DNA of 64,000 bases from Drosophila pseudoobscura. Taxonomy: Eukaryota > Arthropoda > Insecta > Diptera > Drosophilidae. Shown here in pieces: positions 12,146 to 23,645 of this stretch; the first letter of the stretch is position 1; the number at the start of each line of letters is the position of its first letter. A program made the translations under genes and the position numbers. The DNA lies in assembly GCF_009870125.1 (NCBI RefSeq), contig NC_046683.1:6076001-6140000 (forward strand), in the 5' to 3' direction. The notes beneath the pieces are model-generated. The model was not told where the DNA came from. It searched no databases and saw only the letters and a list, made by a program, of their open reading frames with translations.

Positions 12146-13749
12146 CCGTAAAATGGCTATGTGAAAGTTGCTCTGGTGAGTGCGATCTGTAATCTGTATA
12201 ACCCACAATGCTGTGTATCTGCCCGACCTGTACAAATCTGGCTGCGGTGACGGGGCGAGCCCGAGAATACGGGACCCGAGTGTAGACCTCTCTGCGACTT
12301 GATTTATTTATGAAGGATTGCGTCTGCGTCTCGTTTGGACCCATTGTTTGTTTTACACATGAAAACCATAAAAACATCAACACAGGGGCCTAACGATAAG
12401 CCAGGGCCCTCTCTGGACCAGGCAGAAGATAACATAACTCGTTTTTCCCTCGAATTTACCTGGCTCTGAGGATCCTCCTATTGCATGTTTATTTACTCAA
12501 GTAGAAGAGAGACAACACCATCGACCCGCGATGGATGCTTCTGTGTGTGTGTGTGCGTCTGTTTTTATTTAGAACTGCGCAAAATTCTTGCTTGGAATCC
12601 GTCCCGTTATATTGCTAACAGCTCGGCTCGGCATACTCCTCTATACTGTCCACTCAATGAAAATGCATTGGAAATATGTTTATGAAATCTGAGTGGTAAC
12701 ATAATCCAATCTCCGCTTGAGAGGCGCACCGCAGCGCATAGTATAGCCAGACGACAATTGAGAAACCAAATTGAAATGCCAATGCAACAAAACTAATTTA
12801 TTTTTATGGTCAGGCTCGTCGAGGGTGGGGGAAAAGGCTCGGGTTTGGGCTCAAGAGGCAACAATAGCTGGAATTGCCAGGGCGTGCTGCGTCATGGAAG
12901 ATTTTGATTGTGTCCAACGGTTCTATTTTGTACACAGGCTCTCCTGAGGTCCCGAAAATTCGCCTCACAAGTGCACGTTGCTCGCACAGCGGGGGGAGAG
13001 TGTACGAGTACGATAGGAAAGGCGATTTGCAAAGTGCATATTCTCGTTTGTGTGCGAGAGTGCGACAGCAACAGATTACCATTCTTGGAAACAAACGAGA
13101 AATGCAGGAATATCACGGCATCAGTGCTGCCAGCAAGCGACGGCGGGAAAATGTCCTAGTGGTGCAGTAATGCATACATATTCATAATATTTGCATATAG
13201 TAGATACATTCAGATAAAAAACCGATTCTTAATATGGATTTTTGGTTACTTTATTTATCTTTCTTCAGAAAATCTGGGTCTGGGAGTGCATTATTTTTGT
13301 CTGTGGATAATATGTTTGTTTTAAATGATACTACAATACTATAAGAATGAATAAATAAAGAAAATACATATTTATTCCCATTCTTGTGGTTACCATAGTC
13401 GCTAAGCCAGCATCACTCCGCTTATAACTATATTTCTTCGGTATGTTAGCGGAAGGGCTAGATTTAGCGGGAAAATAGCTAAGCGAGCAGTGCCATCGGT
13501 CTTTTCTGTATTTTGTTGTTTGCTTTTTCGCAGGTAGCTTGTTTGTGTGGGTGCGTCGGCGCAGCAGCCTTCGCTTCACCCGAAACCCGTATGGAGAGGC
13601 AGAGAGGAGGCCAGGCTGGAGTTCAGTTCGTGTTCGGACTTCGACGCGAAAGTACAGATACAGGGCGAGAAATAGTGAGGAGGAGCAGACCCACAAAAAG
13701 AACGGAATCACGCGTCGTCCCCCTTCGCTCGCTCGGACCCACACACAGA
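12146..13749. other. Spacer and 5' region of Nek2
   Basis: No gene recognised. Open frames are short and lack domain features. The last 250 bp are probably Nek2 5' UTR; a TTTTTCGCAG at about 13524-13533 could be an acceptor for a non-coding first exon. Confidence 0.5.
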
Positions 13750-15966
13750 ATGAGCGACAAGCCGCAGAATGTGGCCACCAGATCCGGTGAGGATCCGTCA
13801 GACTTTGCCCACAAGACCCTGCAGGACTACGAGGTGCTGGCCGTGATGGGCAACGGCTCGTTCGGCACCTGCTACAAGGTGCGGGACAAAAGCACCGGCG
13901 AGCTGTTCGCCTGGAAGGGCATGAACTACGACGAGCTGGACGACGACAAGTGCGATTCGCTCGTCTCGGAGATCAGTATGTTGCGCCAGCTGCAGCATCC
14001 GAACATCGTGCAGTACTACCACCATCTGGTGAACCGTGAGGCCAAGTCCATCTATATTGTGATGGAGTGCTGTGCGGGCGGCGACCTCTCCCAGCTCATA
14101 CAGCGGGCCCGAGCGCAGCGACAGCGCTTTGAGGAGCGCTACATCTGGCGCGTCCTCTTCCAGCTGTGCCGCGCCCTGCAGGTGTGCCACAACAAGATAC
14201 CCAACGGCACCATCCTGCATAGGGACATCAAGCCGGCGAACATATTCTTGGATGCGGCCGGCAATGCCAAGCTCGGGGATTTCGGTCTGGCGCGTATGCT
14301 GCGGCGGGACCAGAGCTTTGCCGCTTCCTTTGTGGGCACGCCACACTACATGAGCCCTGAGCTTGTCAAGGGACGACAGTACGACCGCAAGAGCGATGTC
14401 TGGGCCGTGGGCTGCTTGGTCTACGAGATGTGCGCCCTGCGGCCACCCTTCCGGGGGCGCGCCTTCGATCAATTGTCGGAGAAGATTGCTCAGGGCGAGT
14501 TCAGCCGAATTCCCGGCGTCTACAGCTCCGATCTGCAGGAGATAATTGCCTTTATGCTGGCCGTGGACCATGAGCAGCGTCCCGGCATCGAGGTAATCAT
14601 CCGGCATCCGCTTGTCGTGCGCAACATCTCGGAATTGGATGGGGAATTCCCTACTTTGGTGGAGGCTGGCGAGGATTTCAATATGCCTGGCATGGGGCGG
14701 CTCTTCGAGGATCTGCCCGAGCTGTCCAGCACCATGTTTACGGAGCAGTACAGCTTCAACGAGGACTACGGACAGCGACGGCTGAGCGTCACTGGGGTCT
14801 TCACACCGGATCTGCGCAGCGAGCTCTTCTACTCGGCAAAGCGTCGCATCTTTCCCACCAACAAGGTCCAGCAATCGGATCCAGCGCTCTACGAGAGCAT
14901 CAGACGCGAAGAGCAAGTGGCGGATCAACCGCAGAAGCGCTTGGAGGAGGGCCAGGGCCAGAGTCCTCGTCTCCTCACGCAAAACATCTTCGATGATGTG
15001 CTGCAGACGCGTCTCCATGCCATCCGTGCCCAGGAGTCACTGATGCAGCAGAAACTCCTCGAGCTGCAGGCACGCGAGAACCAGCTGCAGCTGACCGAGA
15101 AGCGTGTGCAGGCCCTGCAGCGGGAGCTCCTCGAGAAGCTGGATCAGCAGCCGCCAACAGCCACGTGCTGCAAGTGCAGCCAGACGGACACAGCGATGGC
15201 AGCTCCTCCCATTCCACCGCGCAGGCCCCACACGAAAGTGCATCATGATGACACTTACTGCACCATCGAGCTGAACGAGACCTCTCCGACGGTGGCGAAG
15301 CTCAACCTGGCCGCCCTGCCTGCGCCCAAGTCCCTGCAGAGTCACGCCAACACTCTGCGCAAGGTCACGTTCCAGTCGCCACAGAAGTTCGTCACGTACG
15401 GCATTGAGAATGTACCTCCTCCAAGCAGCGCTGTGCCTGTCCCTGTTCCAGCGACCACTGTCCAGCCCATGCAGATGAGCGTCTCCAGTAATGATTCGGG
15501 CGACAGCCAGGCCTCCTCCACTCGCCGCAAGTCCATCCTGGCTTTGTTTGGGCTTAGTCGAGGCTCGAAATCGGTCCCCAAGCCTGTGGCTGTGGCGCCA
15601 CCAGCCCAGCTGCAGGCGCAGCCGCCGGCCAACAATCGATTCCGGCCACCATTGGCTTTGAAACCACCGGCAGCCCAACAGCCAGCAGGACCAGGACCGG
15701 CACCAGCACCATCCGCACCGCTGGCCAACCTCTGGACCAAGGAGCAGAAGAAGCAAGCCTTTGAGCTGCTGGCGGCCATGAATGCTGCCGAAAAGGATGC
15801 GGCAGGCGGCAGCAGTGTGGCCGGAGCCGGAGGGAGGCGGCAGCACCTCCGTCAGTCGGTGCGGGAACGGAACTCGACGATGCAGAGGAACCGCATGCGT
15901 CGCTCCCTGGTGGTGGCCGGCGGTGGTCCCCAGAAGCTGTCGTCCCGCGAGCAAATGCTGATTTGA
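13750..15966 (+). CDS. Nek2: NIMA-related serine/threonine kinase Nek2
   Basis: Single-exon CDS of 738 aa. Nek2 phosphorylates centrosome linker proteins to permit centrosome separation and acts in mitosis and meiosis. The kinase domain spans about residues 27-295: glycine loop GNGSFGTCYKV, lysine K56, catalytic loop HRDIKPANIFLD (D159), DFG at 177-179 and GTPHYMSPE of the activation segment. A leucine-rich coiled coil (about 430-465), as in vertebrate Nek2, should drive dimerisation. KVTF at 538-541 fits the PP1-docking RVxF motif, and human Nek2 is known to bind PP1 through KVHF. The C-terminal 200 residues are proline/alanine-rich and low in complexity. The ATG at 13750 opens with MSDKPQNVATRSGED just before the kinase; the open frame above it has no domain. 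Poly(A) signal at 16218-16223. Confidence 0.95.
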   Translation: MSDKPQNVATRSGEDPSDFAHKTLQDYEVLAVMGNGSFGTCYKVRDKSTGELFAWKGMNYDELDDDKCDSLVSEISMLRQLQHPNIVQYYHHLVNREAKSIYIVMECCAGGDLSQLIQRARAQRQRFEERYIWRVLFQLCRALQVCHNKIPNGTILHRDIKPANIFLDAAGNAKLGDFGLARMLRRDQSFAASFVGTPHYMSPELVKGRQYDRKSDVWAVGCLVYEMCALRPPFRGRAFDQLSEKIAQGEFSRIPGVYSSDLQEIIAFMLAVDHEQRPGIEVIIRHPLVVRNISELDGEFPTLVEAGEDFNMPGMGRLFEDLPELSSTMFTEQYSFNEDYGQRRLSVTGVFTPDLRSELFYSAKRRIFPTNKVQQSDPALYESIRREEQVADQPQKRLEEGQGQSPRLLTQNIFDDVLQTRLHAIRAQESLMQQKLLELQARENQLQLTEKRVQALQRELLEKLDQQPPTATCCKCSQTDTAMAAPPIPPRRPHTKVHHDDTYCTIELNETSPTVAKLNLAALPAPKSLQSHANTLRKVTFQSPQKFVTYGIENVPPPSSAVPVPVPATTVQPMQMSVSSNDSGDSQASSTRRKSILALFGLSRGSKSVPKPVAVAPPAQLQAQPPANNRFRPPLALKPPAAQQPAGPGPAPAPSAPLANLWTKEQKKQAFELLAAMNAAEKDAAGGSSVAGAGGRRQHLRQSVRERNSTMQRNRMRRSLVVAGGGPQKLSSREQMLI

Positions 15967-16474
15967 GGGCGAGCCAGAGGCGGAAAGGATTGAGGCGGGT
16001 GCCAGGAGCGGTTCGGAGCGATTCGCGCCTTGTGATGTGGAATAAGTTCCGTTATGCAAGCATACAACGTACCATTTTTTTTTTCCTATTTTTTGTGTGT
16101 TTTTTTCATGAAGGTCTTTCAATCCTATAACGTGTATTATTAGTTGTAAGACCATGGCATTATCTGTGCAATTTTTATTAGAAGTAATCCTCTTTAGCAG
16201 TACAATATCTTGTATTGAATAAAAAGAAAATATTTACAAGAAATTCGAAGTTTGATACCAAGTTCCGTTAAATTCAATTAAACCGATTGAAGTGCTGCTG
16301 AATGGCCAACGAGGAACAGCTGTTCGCAATCGATAGGTGGTTAAGGGGGCGATCGATAGGCCAGCATCTGTTACGCAAGCGAGCAACAGGTTTGCGATCT
16401 GATTCTGATTATATTCCACATCGTGTGATCAGTCGATTCAATTATTAAATTGCTGCCCCGCATCCAATAACGTG
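15967..16474. promoter_or_regulatory. Nek2 3' UTR and Acat1 promoter with two DRE-like sites
   Basis: Holds the Nek2 poly(A) signal (16218-16223) and two ATCGATAG motifs at 16329-16336 and 16352-16359 (CTATCGAT on the minus strand), 23 bp apart and 116-146 bp upstream of the next start codon. Paired DRE-like sites at that distance suit a DREF-driven housekeeping promoter. Confidence 0.55.
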
Positions 16475-17713
16475 ATGTCCGCCAATATGTTGCAGGCCAC
16501 GCGCAACCTCTGCGCCCAGACGCGTCGCGCGTACAGCTCCAAGGTCCAAGATGTGATGGTTGTGGCCGCCGCCCGCACACCGATCGGCAGCTTCCAGAGC
16601 CAACTGGCGCCACTCAGCGCCACCCAACTGGGTGCCACCGCCATCGAGGCGGCCATTGAGCGGGCCGGGATCGCAAAGACCGACGTCAACGAAGTGATAA
16701 TGGGAAATGTGGTGTCCGCAGGACTGGGACAGGCTCCCGCCCGCCAAGCTGCAATTTTCGCCGGCCTGCCGACCAACGTGTGTTGCACCACCGTGAATAA
16801 AGTGTGCTCCTCGGGCATGAAGTCGGTCATGCTGGGCGCCCAGTCGTTGATGCTCGGTTACGCCGATGTGGTCATCGCCGGCGGCATGGAGTCCATGTCC
16901 AATGTCCCCTTCTATTTGAAGCGCGGCGCCACACCCTACGGCGGCGTCAACCTCATCGACGGCATTGTGTTCGACGGCCTCTGGGATGTGTACAACAAGT
17001 TCCACATGGGCAACTGTGCGGAGAACACGGCCAAGAAGATGACCATCTCCCGCGCGGACCAGGATGCTTACGCCATTCAGTCCTACAAGCGTTCGGCCCT
17101 AGCCTGGCAGGCCAATGCCTTTGCCGACGAGATCGCCCCCGTCAAGATCCAGCAGAAGCGCAAGCCCGAGGTGATCATCTCCGAGGACGAGGAGTTTAAG
17201 CGGATCAACTTCGACAAGTTTGGGCAGCTGGCGACGGTCTTCCAGCGCGAAAACGGCACTGTGACCGCCGGCAACGCCTCCACCTTGAACGATGGCGGTG
17301 CCGCTGTCGTTCTGATGTCCGCCGATGCCGTGCAGCGTGCCGGCCTCAAGCCTCTGGCCCGGATTGTAGCCTTCCAGGATGCGGAGACCGATCCAATTGA
17401 CTTCCCCATCGCCCCGGCCTTTGCAGTGCCCAAGCTGCTGGAGCGCGCTGGCGTGCGCAAGGAGGACGTGGCAATGTGGGAGATTAATGAGGCCTTCTCC
17501 CTGGTCCCGCTTGCCAATATAAAGAAAATGGATTTGGATCCCAGCAAGGTGAATGTGCACGGCGGTGCCGTCTCCCTTGGCCATCCCATAGGCATGTCTG
17601 GAGCCCGTCTGGTCACCCATCTCGCGCACAGCCTCAAGGCCGGACAGCTGGGATGTGCGTCCATCTGCAATGGCGGTGGTGGTGCCTCCTCCATTCTGCT
17701 GGAGAAGCTCTAA
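16475..17713 (+). CDS. Acat1: Mitochondrial acetyl-CoA acetyltransferase (thiolase)
   Basis: Single-exon CDS of 412 aa. The enzyme condenses two acetyl-CoA to acetoacetyl-CoA or cleaves it, in ketone-body and isoleucine catabolism. The N-terminus (about 25 residues, arginine-rich and without acids: [18 protein letters not shown]) looks like a mitochondrial presequence. The thiolase triad is intact: acylated cysteine C111 in [10 protein letters not shown]370 in [12 protein letters not shown], and C398 in [13 protein letters not shown] (about residue 330) is also present. In D. melanogaster this corresponds to CG10932 by memory. ATG at 16475 is the first in frame. Poly(A) signal at 17905-17910. 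The two DRE-like sites upstream suggest housekeeping expression. Confidence 0.93.
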   Translation: MSANMLQATRNLCAQTRRAYSSKVQDVMVVAAARTPIGSFQSQLAPLSATQLGATAIEAAIERAGIAKTDVNEVIMGNVVSAGLGQAPARQAAIFAGLPTNVCCTTVNKVCSSGMKSVMLGAQSLMLGYADVVIAGGMESMSNVPFYLKRGATPYGGVNLIDGIVFDGLWDVYNKFHMGNCAENTAKKMTISRADQDAYAIQSYKRSALAWQANAFADEIAPVKIQQKRKPEVIISEDEEFKRINFDKFGQLATVFQRENGTVTAGNASTLNDGGAAVVLMSADAVQRAGLKPLARIVAFQDAETDPIDFPIAPAFAVPKLLERAGVRKEDVAMWEINEAFSLVPLANIKKMDLDPSKVNVHGGAVSLGHPIGMSGARLVTHLAHSLKAGQLGCASICNGGGGASSILLEKL

Positions 17714-18249
17714 GCAGGAGCTCACTTTTTCTGCAGCCTGTAACCCCAGCAACCAGAAATGCATTTATTTTGTAACCAATTGAAATTTATCTGTTAAATG
17801 TTATTATACAATATGCTCTCCCTCTCCCTCTCTATGTGTAGCTGTGTCTTTTCTTTCTTCTTCGTCCCTTTCTTGAGCATCAAATGGAATTTTGTGATGT
17901 GCATAATAAAATTATGAAAAAAAAATTACTTTATGGCATTACATAAGGCATCCCAAAGAGCTGAAAATATCCCTCACAATATTTATTGGGTATACGAAAA
18001 TTCATTTAAATATAATAAAAAAAAATAATGCTGAAAAAGCAAAGTAATTTAAATTTGATTGGCATGTCTTCAGGAGCGCTGCCAACTGATTGCAATCATA
18101 GCTATCGATTCACGAAAATTACCAGCTCTAGCATGCAATCTAATAATTTTTCCCATCGCTATATAGCATAACGGACATTTATTTGCAGGTTAATGTACTT
18201 TTTCGTTCTAAAAAAAAACCAATGTTTTGAAGACATTTGCACCTCCCTT
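17714..18249. other. Convergent 3' spacer
   Basis: Between Acat1 (plus) and the first receptor gene (minus). TTTATT at 18178-18183 is AATAAA on the minus strand and is a likely poly(A) signal for the receptor gene. Otherwise AT-rich with no gene. Confidence 0.6.
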
Positions 18250-20210
18250 TCAGCTTGCAGTGTGACCCCATCTGACCGATATGAGCTCCCAAAGGAACAC
18301 GATCAGTGAACAAAAGTAAAGTGCCGCGGCAATTACGTAAATTCCCCAGAGATCCGGCTGCCTGATGCTCCTTTCCCGGTACAAGAATGTGCTGCGAAAG
18401 TACTTCTCGCTGGCCAATTGCCCGGCCCAGTAGTGCATGAGGCCGACGGCGCGAATGGACATGACCAGGTGGTCAAACTGCACCACCAGGTGCGAGTGCT
18501 TTGGCAGATAGATGGCCAGCTGCTGCTCCAGTACGTACTGCGGTACAATGTAGTAGGCTCCCGCCCTGTGACCACTCTGGGTGAGATGCAGCAATGCGTC
18601 CTGCGCCAGGAGTCCGAAGAAATGCGGATGTGTGCCCGCCAAAGTCTGCTCCGAGCACTGGTCCAGCCGACGCAGTATCTCATCGTCCAGCTCAGATGCG
18701 ACGATCACAGAGCGCTGGCTGATAAACTGCTGTAGGCTAGACACCACGCGGAGGTCCTGCATTGAGATGCGACTCATCACAGCCGTATAGCCGCGCTCCA
18801 CCAGCTCCATGAGGCTGCGCGGCAGCGTCTGGTGCACATGGTAGCGCACGATCAGAAAGAGCAGGGCCGCGTACATGGCCCGCACGATCAGCGTGAAACA
18901 CAGCCAGCTGCCGAAGAGCAACTGCAGCGAGGCTTGCTTCAGCGGGGCCACAGGCACGCCCAGGGCAGCAGCGTAGACTGCCAAGAAGAGGGAAACTCGA
19001 TCCCCGGCCCGCCAGCACAGCAGCAGAAGGATACCAAAGAAGCCGAGGAGGCTGCCCAGCAAAAAGAGCCAGGCAATGGTCTGGAAGGGAAAGAACCAGA
19101 TCTCCAAGCTGGTCAAATTGTGGGAATTCAGTAGGAGGCAGCTGACCAGCTTGTTGGAGTAGTGCGGAAACACGGCCGTCAGATTGGCGGCATATTGTAC
19201 CCGCTTCCGCACATAGCCGATGGCCAAATGCGCGATGCGGTCCTGCATCTGTGGAGTACAAGAAAACACTGAAATGGAAGCTGGAGGAGGAGGCAGTGCC
19301 TTCTTCTGGCCACTCACCAACTGCTCCAACAGCTGCTGCTCTGTCCAGGTGGTGTGACTCTCCTGCTGTTCCTGCAGTCCCCTGAAGCGTATGCTGAAGT
19401 TCATCCGCTTGGCTAGCTCCAGGAGCAGGCGACCCTCCAGACCCCTCAGTTGCTGCCGTCCGTCCACATCGAAGAAGGGCTGGACCCGGCGGGCCAGCAC
19501 CACCAGCGGACACTGCTGAAGGTTCCGCAGCTTCGATGGAAAGTAGTCGCGATGCTGCCACTCTCCCTCCGAAAATTGGTTGATCTTCGTTGGCATTGTG
19601 TCGCCGCACTGGCGGTGGGGCGCATAGGGAAAGTACGTGTGCAGGACTACCTGCCCGCCAGAGCTTTGGGTCATCACGTTGCAGTTGATGAGCTGATTGC
19701 GCCAGCAGTAGGCGAACACACCCAGCATGTCCTGCGGAATCAGGGCATCCCGCTGTTGTAGGAATATGAAATAATACTCGCTGGCATCGGACTGTGCGGT
19801 GTACGTGTGGATCTCAATGTCGCTGGAAGAAGGACGGAATGAATTAGCGGAGGATTACCGTTCTGGTACCGTTACCGTTACAGCAGTGCGTCCAACGAGT
19901 CCACCAGCAGCAGATTGTGCGTACGTGGACCCTCGATGCGTTGCCGGCTCTGGTTGTGATTGTGGTGCACCAGCTGGATGATCATTGTGTCCACGCTCTC
20001 GTACAGCAGCTGCATGATGTTCCGATAGAAATTGAGTGGACTAGGCCGGCGGCACGACAGGATAACAATGAAGGCGGGCGCTAGGCGCTGGTAAAAGTCC
20101 TCGATGAACACGCGCAATGCGCTCGCCACAAACTGATTGATGGCCGCCGCCTGCGTCTGAGCACCGCTGTACTTCATCGACTCAAAGTGGAGCAGGCTGG
20201 TTATGTTCAT
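18250..20210 (-). CDS. Divergent ionotropic receptor, Ir7-type (receptor A)
   Basis: Three exons, 20210-19882, 19822-19318 and 19248-18250, give 610 aa with phases 2 and 0 matching. Divergent IRs are chemosensory ligand-gated cation channels derived from ionotropic glutamate receptors, at the dendrite membrane of taste neurons. Family marks: TYFPYAPHRQCGD region and YFPSKLRNLQQCPL in the ligand-binding lobe 1, then hydrophobic M1 (about residues 333-358, after FFPF), the M2-M3 pore block, lobe 2 with YLPKHSHLVVQFD, and a C-terminal M4 with a short tail. The 69-bp second intron keeps the reading frame open and could be mistaken for coding, but paralogues have an intron at the same place. No clear signal peptide is seen at the ATG, so an upstream exon or internal targeting is possible. 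Location beside other copies indicates the Ir7 cluster; the exact orthologue is not assigned. Confidence 0.87.
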
Positions 20211-21413
20211 GTCGCTCCGCCGGGCTGGCTGCTTACTAATATGGATGGCATCGCAGACCAGCTGCTCCAGCGGTTACCCGGCGGAGTGGTCTCTGCTTTG
20301 GCCACTTTCTGATGTTTGCCTCTCATTAGTCGTCAACGATGGACAATGGTGTGCGGCGATGGGTCGTTAGAACAAAGTCAAACAAAACTCTGTTGTGAGG
20401 TCATGCACGCAGTGCACATCAAACTGGCTCAAACAATTGCCTAAAAATATACAATACTTGTCAAAGACTCCATCGATACGGTGGTGGGTGTTTCGGTTAC
20501 ACTTTCTGAAGGTATTAGAGACAGTAGACAGACTGTAGACAGTCCATAGTTTCTACTTTATAAGCATGGCATATTCCTATTGTATGGTATGTATTACATA
20601 TAAAATATCCATGGTTTGAGCCTCCGGAAAACGCAGCTTCGTTCAGTAACAAGCTCTCTGTCGAAATCGGGTGCAAAAATGTGTTCACATACTGCATCTT
20701 TCAGGTGGAATAAAAGGTAAACTATTTAACGTATGACTCTGTTTTTGGTATCTCTTATTTGGTGTATTCCTTATTATTAATACGCAATAAAGCTTGGTTG
20801 GTTGCATACACAGTTCTACAGATGAAACAACTTTTCAAATAGTTTTTGAGTGATTTGATCCCTGAATATCCGTGAGACTTATGTTTTGTACTAGTATAAT
20901 CTTTGAATATCCCTGTACCTAAGTTTAGAGGCACATAGTGCTACTGCTACATCTTTTACTGAATGAAAACAGGAATATCTTCCTTCTTCAGTACCTTCAA
21001 AGGTTAGCATTTCTTCTAAATCTATTCCCTTATGAGATGTAAGCTTTATTCAATAAAGTTCGTGCCGATCACCAGGTCAGGAATCCAAGAAATTTACGAG
21101 CCTATGCTCTTATAGTTATCAAATGACTCTGGATATTGCCTCTTTGTTTATTTTATAAAGAACAAAATTTGCAAATGGCGTTGATTTTCGACGAGTTGAG
21201 CGTGGCAGCGTGGTTTCTGCAACGAGTGGGATGGCAGATCGAGATTGTGTTGCCAGAAAAGAGCGAGTGATGGTAAATTAAGTGCAGAAAATCAATCCAT
21301 TTTTATGAAAATAATTATCCAAATAGCTTTAAAAAAAACTAAATCCGAAGACGGTTAACGAAGGAATAATAAATTTATACGCATAGATGTATACATATAT
21401 TAATTAGAGTAGC
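20211..21413. other. AT-rich intergenic spacer
   Basis: Divergent interval between receptor A (minus) and the SelD-like gene (plus). No domain-bearing frame, tRNA or repeat array seen. Confidence 0.6.
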
Positions 21414-21421
21414 TATCGATA
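21414..21421 (+). promoter_or_regulatory. Perfect DRE core (TATCGATA) upstream of the SelD-like gene
   Basis: TATCGATA, the exact DREF-binding core, lies 142 bp before the SelD-like start codon. It gives this intronless copy a plausible promoter of its own and argues that it is transcribed. Confidence 0.6.
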
Positions 21422-21562
21422 AGGTCCATTCGTGACGCCATTTTATGAAGTGCAGGCATCAAAAGTAGTCTAGGCAACCCTGCCACTTGGAAGCCGCTGT
21501 CAAACGCTTTCTGACTGTGAACAAAAAAATTACTTTGGAGATTGCATATTGCACAGTTTACG

Positions 21563-22672
21563 ATGAGCGCCTCTGAACCCGTTCCTAACGGCTTAGATGA
21601 CGCCTTCCGTCTGACCAGCTACCTCGAGCTGAAGGGCTCCGGCTGCCAGGTACCCGAAAGCGTGGTATCGGAAATGTTTAATAGCCCCGCCATCAACGGC
21701 ACCTCCCAACGTCAGGAAACGCAGCTGCAGCAGATGCTGCGCCAAATGAGCATCGACACCTGTGCTCGTGGTGGAGGACAGCGCCACCACTTGCGCATCG
21801 AGTGCCGGTACCCGATCATCGACGATCCTTGCGCCTTGGGGAAGATCATCTGCGCCGAGGCGCTCGGCAATTTCTACGCCCTTGGCATTACAGCTTGTGA
21901 TAAAATGATGATGATGGCTTGCCAGCCCCCTCAGATGTCCAACAAGGAGTTCACTGCTGTATTCTCGATGATGGAGACAGGCTTCAAGGAGTGCTTCAAG
22001 GGCACCTACGGAAAGGAGATGTGGGCCATGTACATGCACACTAGCTGTTTCATGATCGGCGGCTTGGTCTCGGCCTACTGGCCGCAGCACCATCTGGTGG
22101 CACGCGGCAATGCTCTGGATGGTGATGTCCTGGTGCTGACCAAACCCCTGGGCACCCAGGTAGCCATCGATGCCTATGACTGTATAGGTCAGCCGGAACG
22201 CTGGGAGCGCTACAAGATGTTCGTCTCCGAAGAGGATGTCCGTGGGGCCTATCAGCAGGCCGTCAAGACGATGTGTCGCCTCAATCGCCAGGCCTCGAAC
22301 CTCATGCACGTGCACAATGCCCATGGGGCCATGGCTGTGTCCGGGTTCGGTATCCTGCATCATGCCAACAAACTGGCTTCGCTCCAAAAGAAGCCAGTGT
22401 CGTTTGTCATTGATACTTTGCCGGTGATCAGCAAGATGGCAGCTGCTGCCAAAGCATCGACCGTTGACGATAAGTGCCCCCTGCTGCAGGGTCTTTCTGT
22501 TGAGACTTCCGGTGGCCTGCTCATCTGCATGCCCCGTGAGGAGGCCGTTGCTCTTTGCAATTTCATCGGGGCGTATGGTGACGGCCCGGCCTGGATCATC
22601 GGCACTGTGCAGAACGGCATCCGGAAAGCCTCCATCATCGAGAATGTTAAAATCATCGAGGTTTCTGAATAG
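21563..22672 (+). CDS. Diverged selenophosphate synthetase (SelD/Sps1) paralogue, probably catalytically altered
   Basis: Intronless frame of 369 aa. Clear relation to fly SelD (Sps1, about 398 aa): FRLTSYLELKGSGC, YPIIDDP (83-89), GDVLVLTKPLGTQVA, QPERW, VSEEDVR.AY, NAHGA, SFVIDTLPVISKMAA and ETSGGLLICMPRE. True synthetases make selenophosphate from selenide and ATP; Sps1 proteins do a related unknown job. Here the conserved lysine after GxGC is glutamine (Q29), the glycine-rich TGGQ stretch before IGG is replaced by an unrelated sequence, the TTD aspartate reads as glutamate in IECRYP, and DITGFGLLGH reads AVSGFGILHH. Single exon, full length and a poly(A) signal (22697-22702) fit an old retrocopy. 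The open frame suggests a kept but changed function, perhaps non-enzymatic. The upstream in-frame TTG at 21542 was rejected in favour of the ATG. Confidence 0.85.
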   Translation: MSASEPVPNGLDDAFRLTSYLELKGSGCQVPESVVSEMFNSPAINGTSQRQETQLQQMLRQMSIDTCARGGGQRHHLRIECRYPIIDDPCALGKIICAEALGNFYALGITACDKMMMMACQPPQMSNKEFTAVFSMMETGFKECFKGTYGKEMWAMYMHTSCFMIGGLVSAYWPQHHLVARGNALDGDVLVLTKPLGTQVAIDAYDCIGQPERWERYKMFVSEEDVRGAYQQAVKTMCRLNRQASNLMHVHNAHGAMAVSGFGILHHANKLASLQKKPVSFVIDTLPVISKMAAAAKASTVDDKCPLLQGLSVETSGGLLICMPREEAVALCNFIGAYGDGPAWIIGTVQNGIRKASIIENVKIIEVSE

Positions 22673-23645
22673 GTAGTGGATTATATTAGCTCTTATAATA
22701 AATAAATCGTCCAATAAATTGCTTCCGAAATCGAGTTCTACACTGAAAAGTTACATTACAGCTTCTCGGAGGCGACCCCTTTCTAATGGGCTAGCAATTA
22801 GGATAAGGAGCAGAAGGAGAGCTTGGAATGATTAAACAATTGATGTATGTATTGTTCCCATGCCATGCGTTTACTAAAGGGGTGGGAGAGGGAAACCACC
22901 ATTTTGCAATGAGAGAGCAATTAGAAAAATAGGCAAGCGGAGAGCATGGAATGTGCTAGAAATTACGAGGAAGACATAAAACATGGCGTCAAAGCGCTCT
23001 CAGTCGCGCTGAACGTAAAACAAGGCACGAAAGAGAGCGCGTTGCGGTAGCGGACAACCATGTATCTTTTCATTCTGTTCTAGAAGGAGATAGCATGGAA
23101 TGAGCGAGCACACACACATAAGCCACCGACGCATTGCATTTGTAATGCTCTCGCTCTCGCTCTCTCTCTCTCAGCTTCCACTTCTCGCTTTCCAGAAAAA
23201 AAAACATGCGGTTTCCAAGCGGAAATGTTGAAAATCAAGCGGGAAAATTGTCGAGTGAATGTTCAATAAAGTCTAGCAGTGATTAAATATAAAAAAAGTA
23301 AAAAAATCAAACAATTTTCGTGCCACTATTTAAGGGTTAGCATTAGCAGAAAACCAACGTGTGCTCGCAAGCTCACAAAAAGTGCTAAAAATATAAAGAG
23401 TGTCCAAAAAGCGAACTGAGAGGAATAATTATTTGGTTGTTTTCCATCTTTCTGCCGACAATATTGTGGTGGTGGTGGGTATACCCCCCAAAAATCAAAG
23501 CCACGAATAACACACTTATTTGCTTTTAATTAGCTTCACAGATTGGGATCTAAGACAAGATGTAAAGGCCGGCTATGGCAGGGCCCCAAGCCCATGCCGA
23601 GGCAGAACGCCGCGTCAGAACTAGAAGGGCGATTGGCGGCGCAAC
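22673..23645. other. Spacer with GAGA/CT-rich stretches before receptor B
   Basis: Carries a CT run (about 23148-23174) and several GAGAG motifs (22880-23035), a layout used by GAGA factor. The last 400 bp may be the 5' UTR or promoter of the receptor gene. No coding frame of note. Confidence 0.5.
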
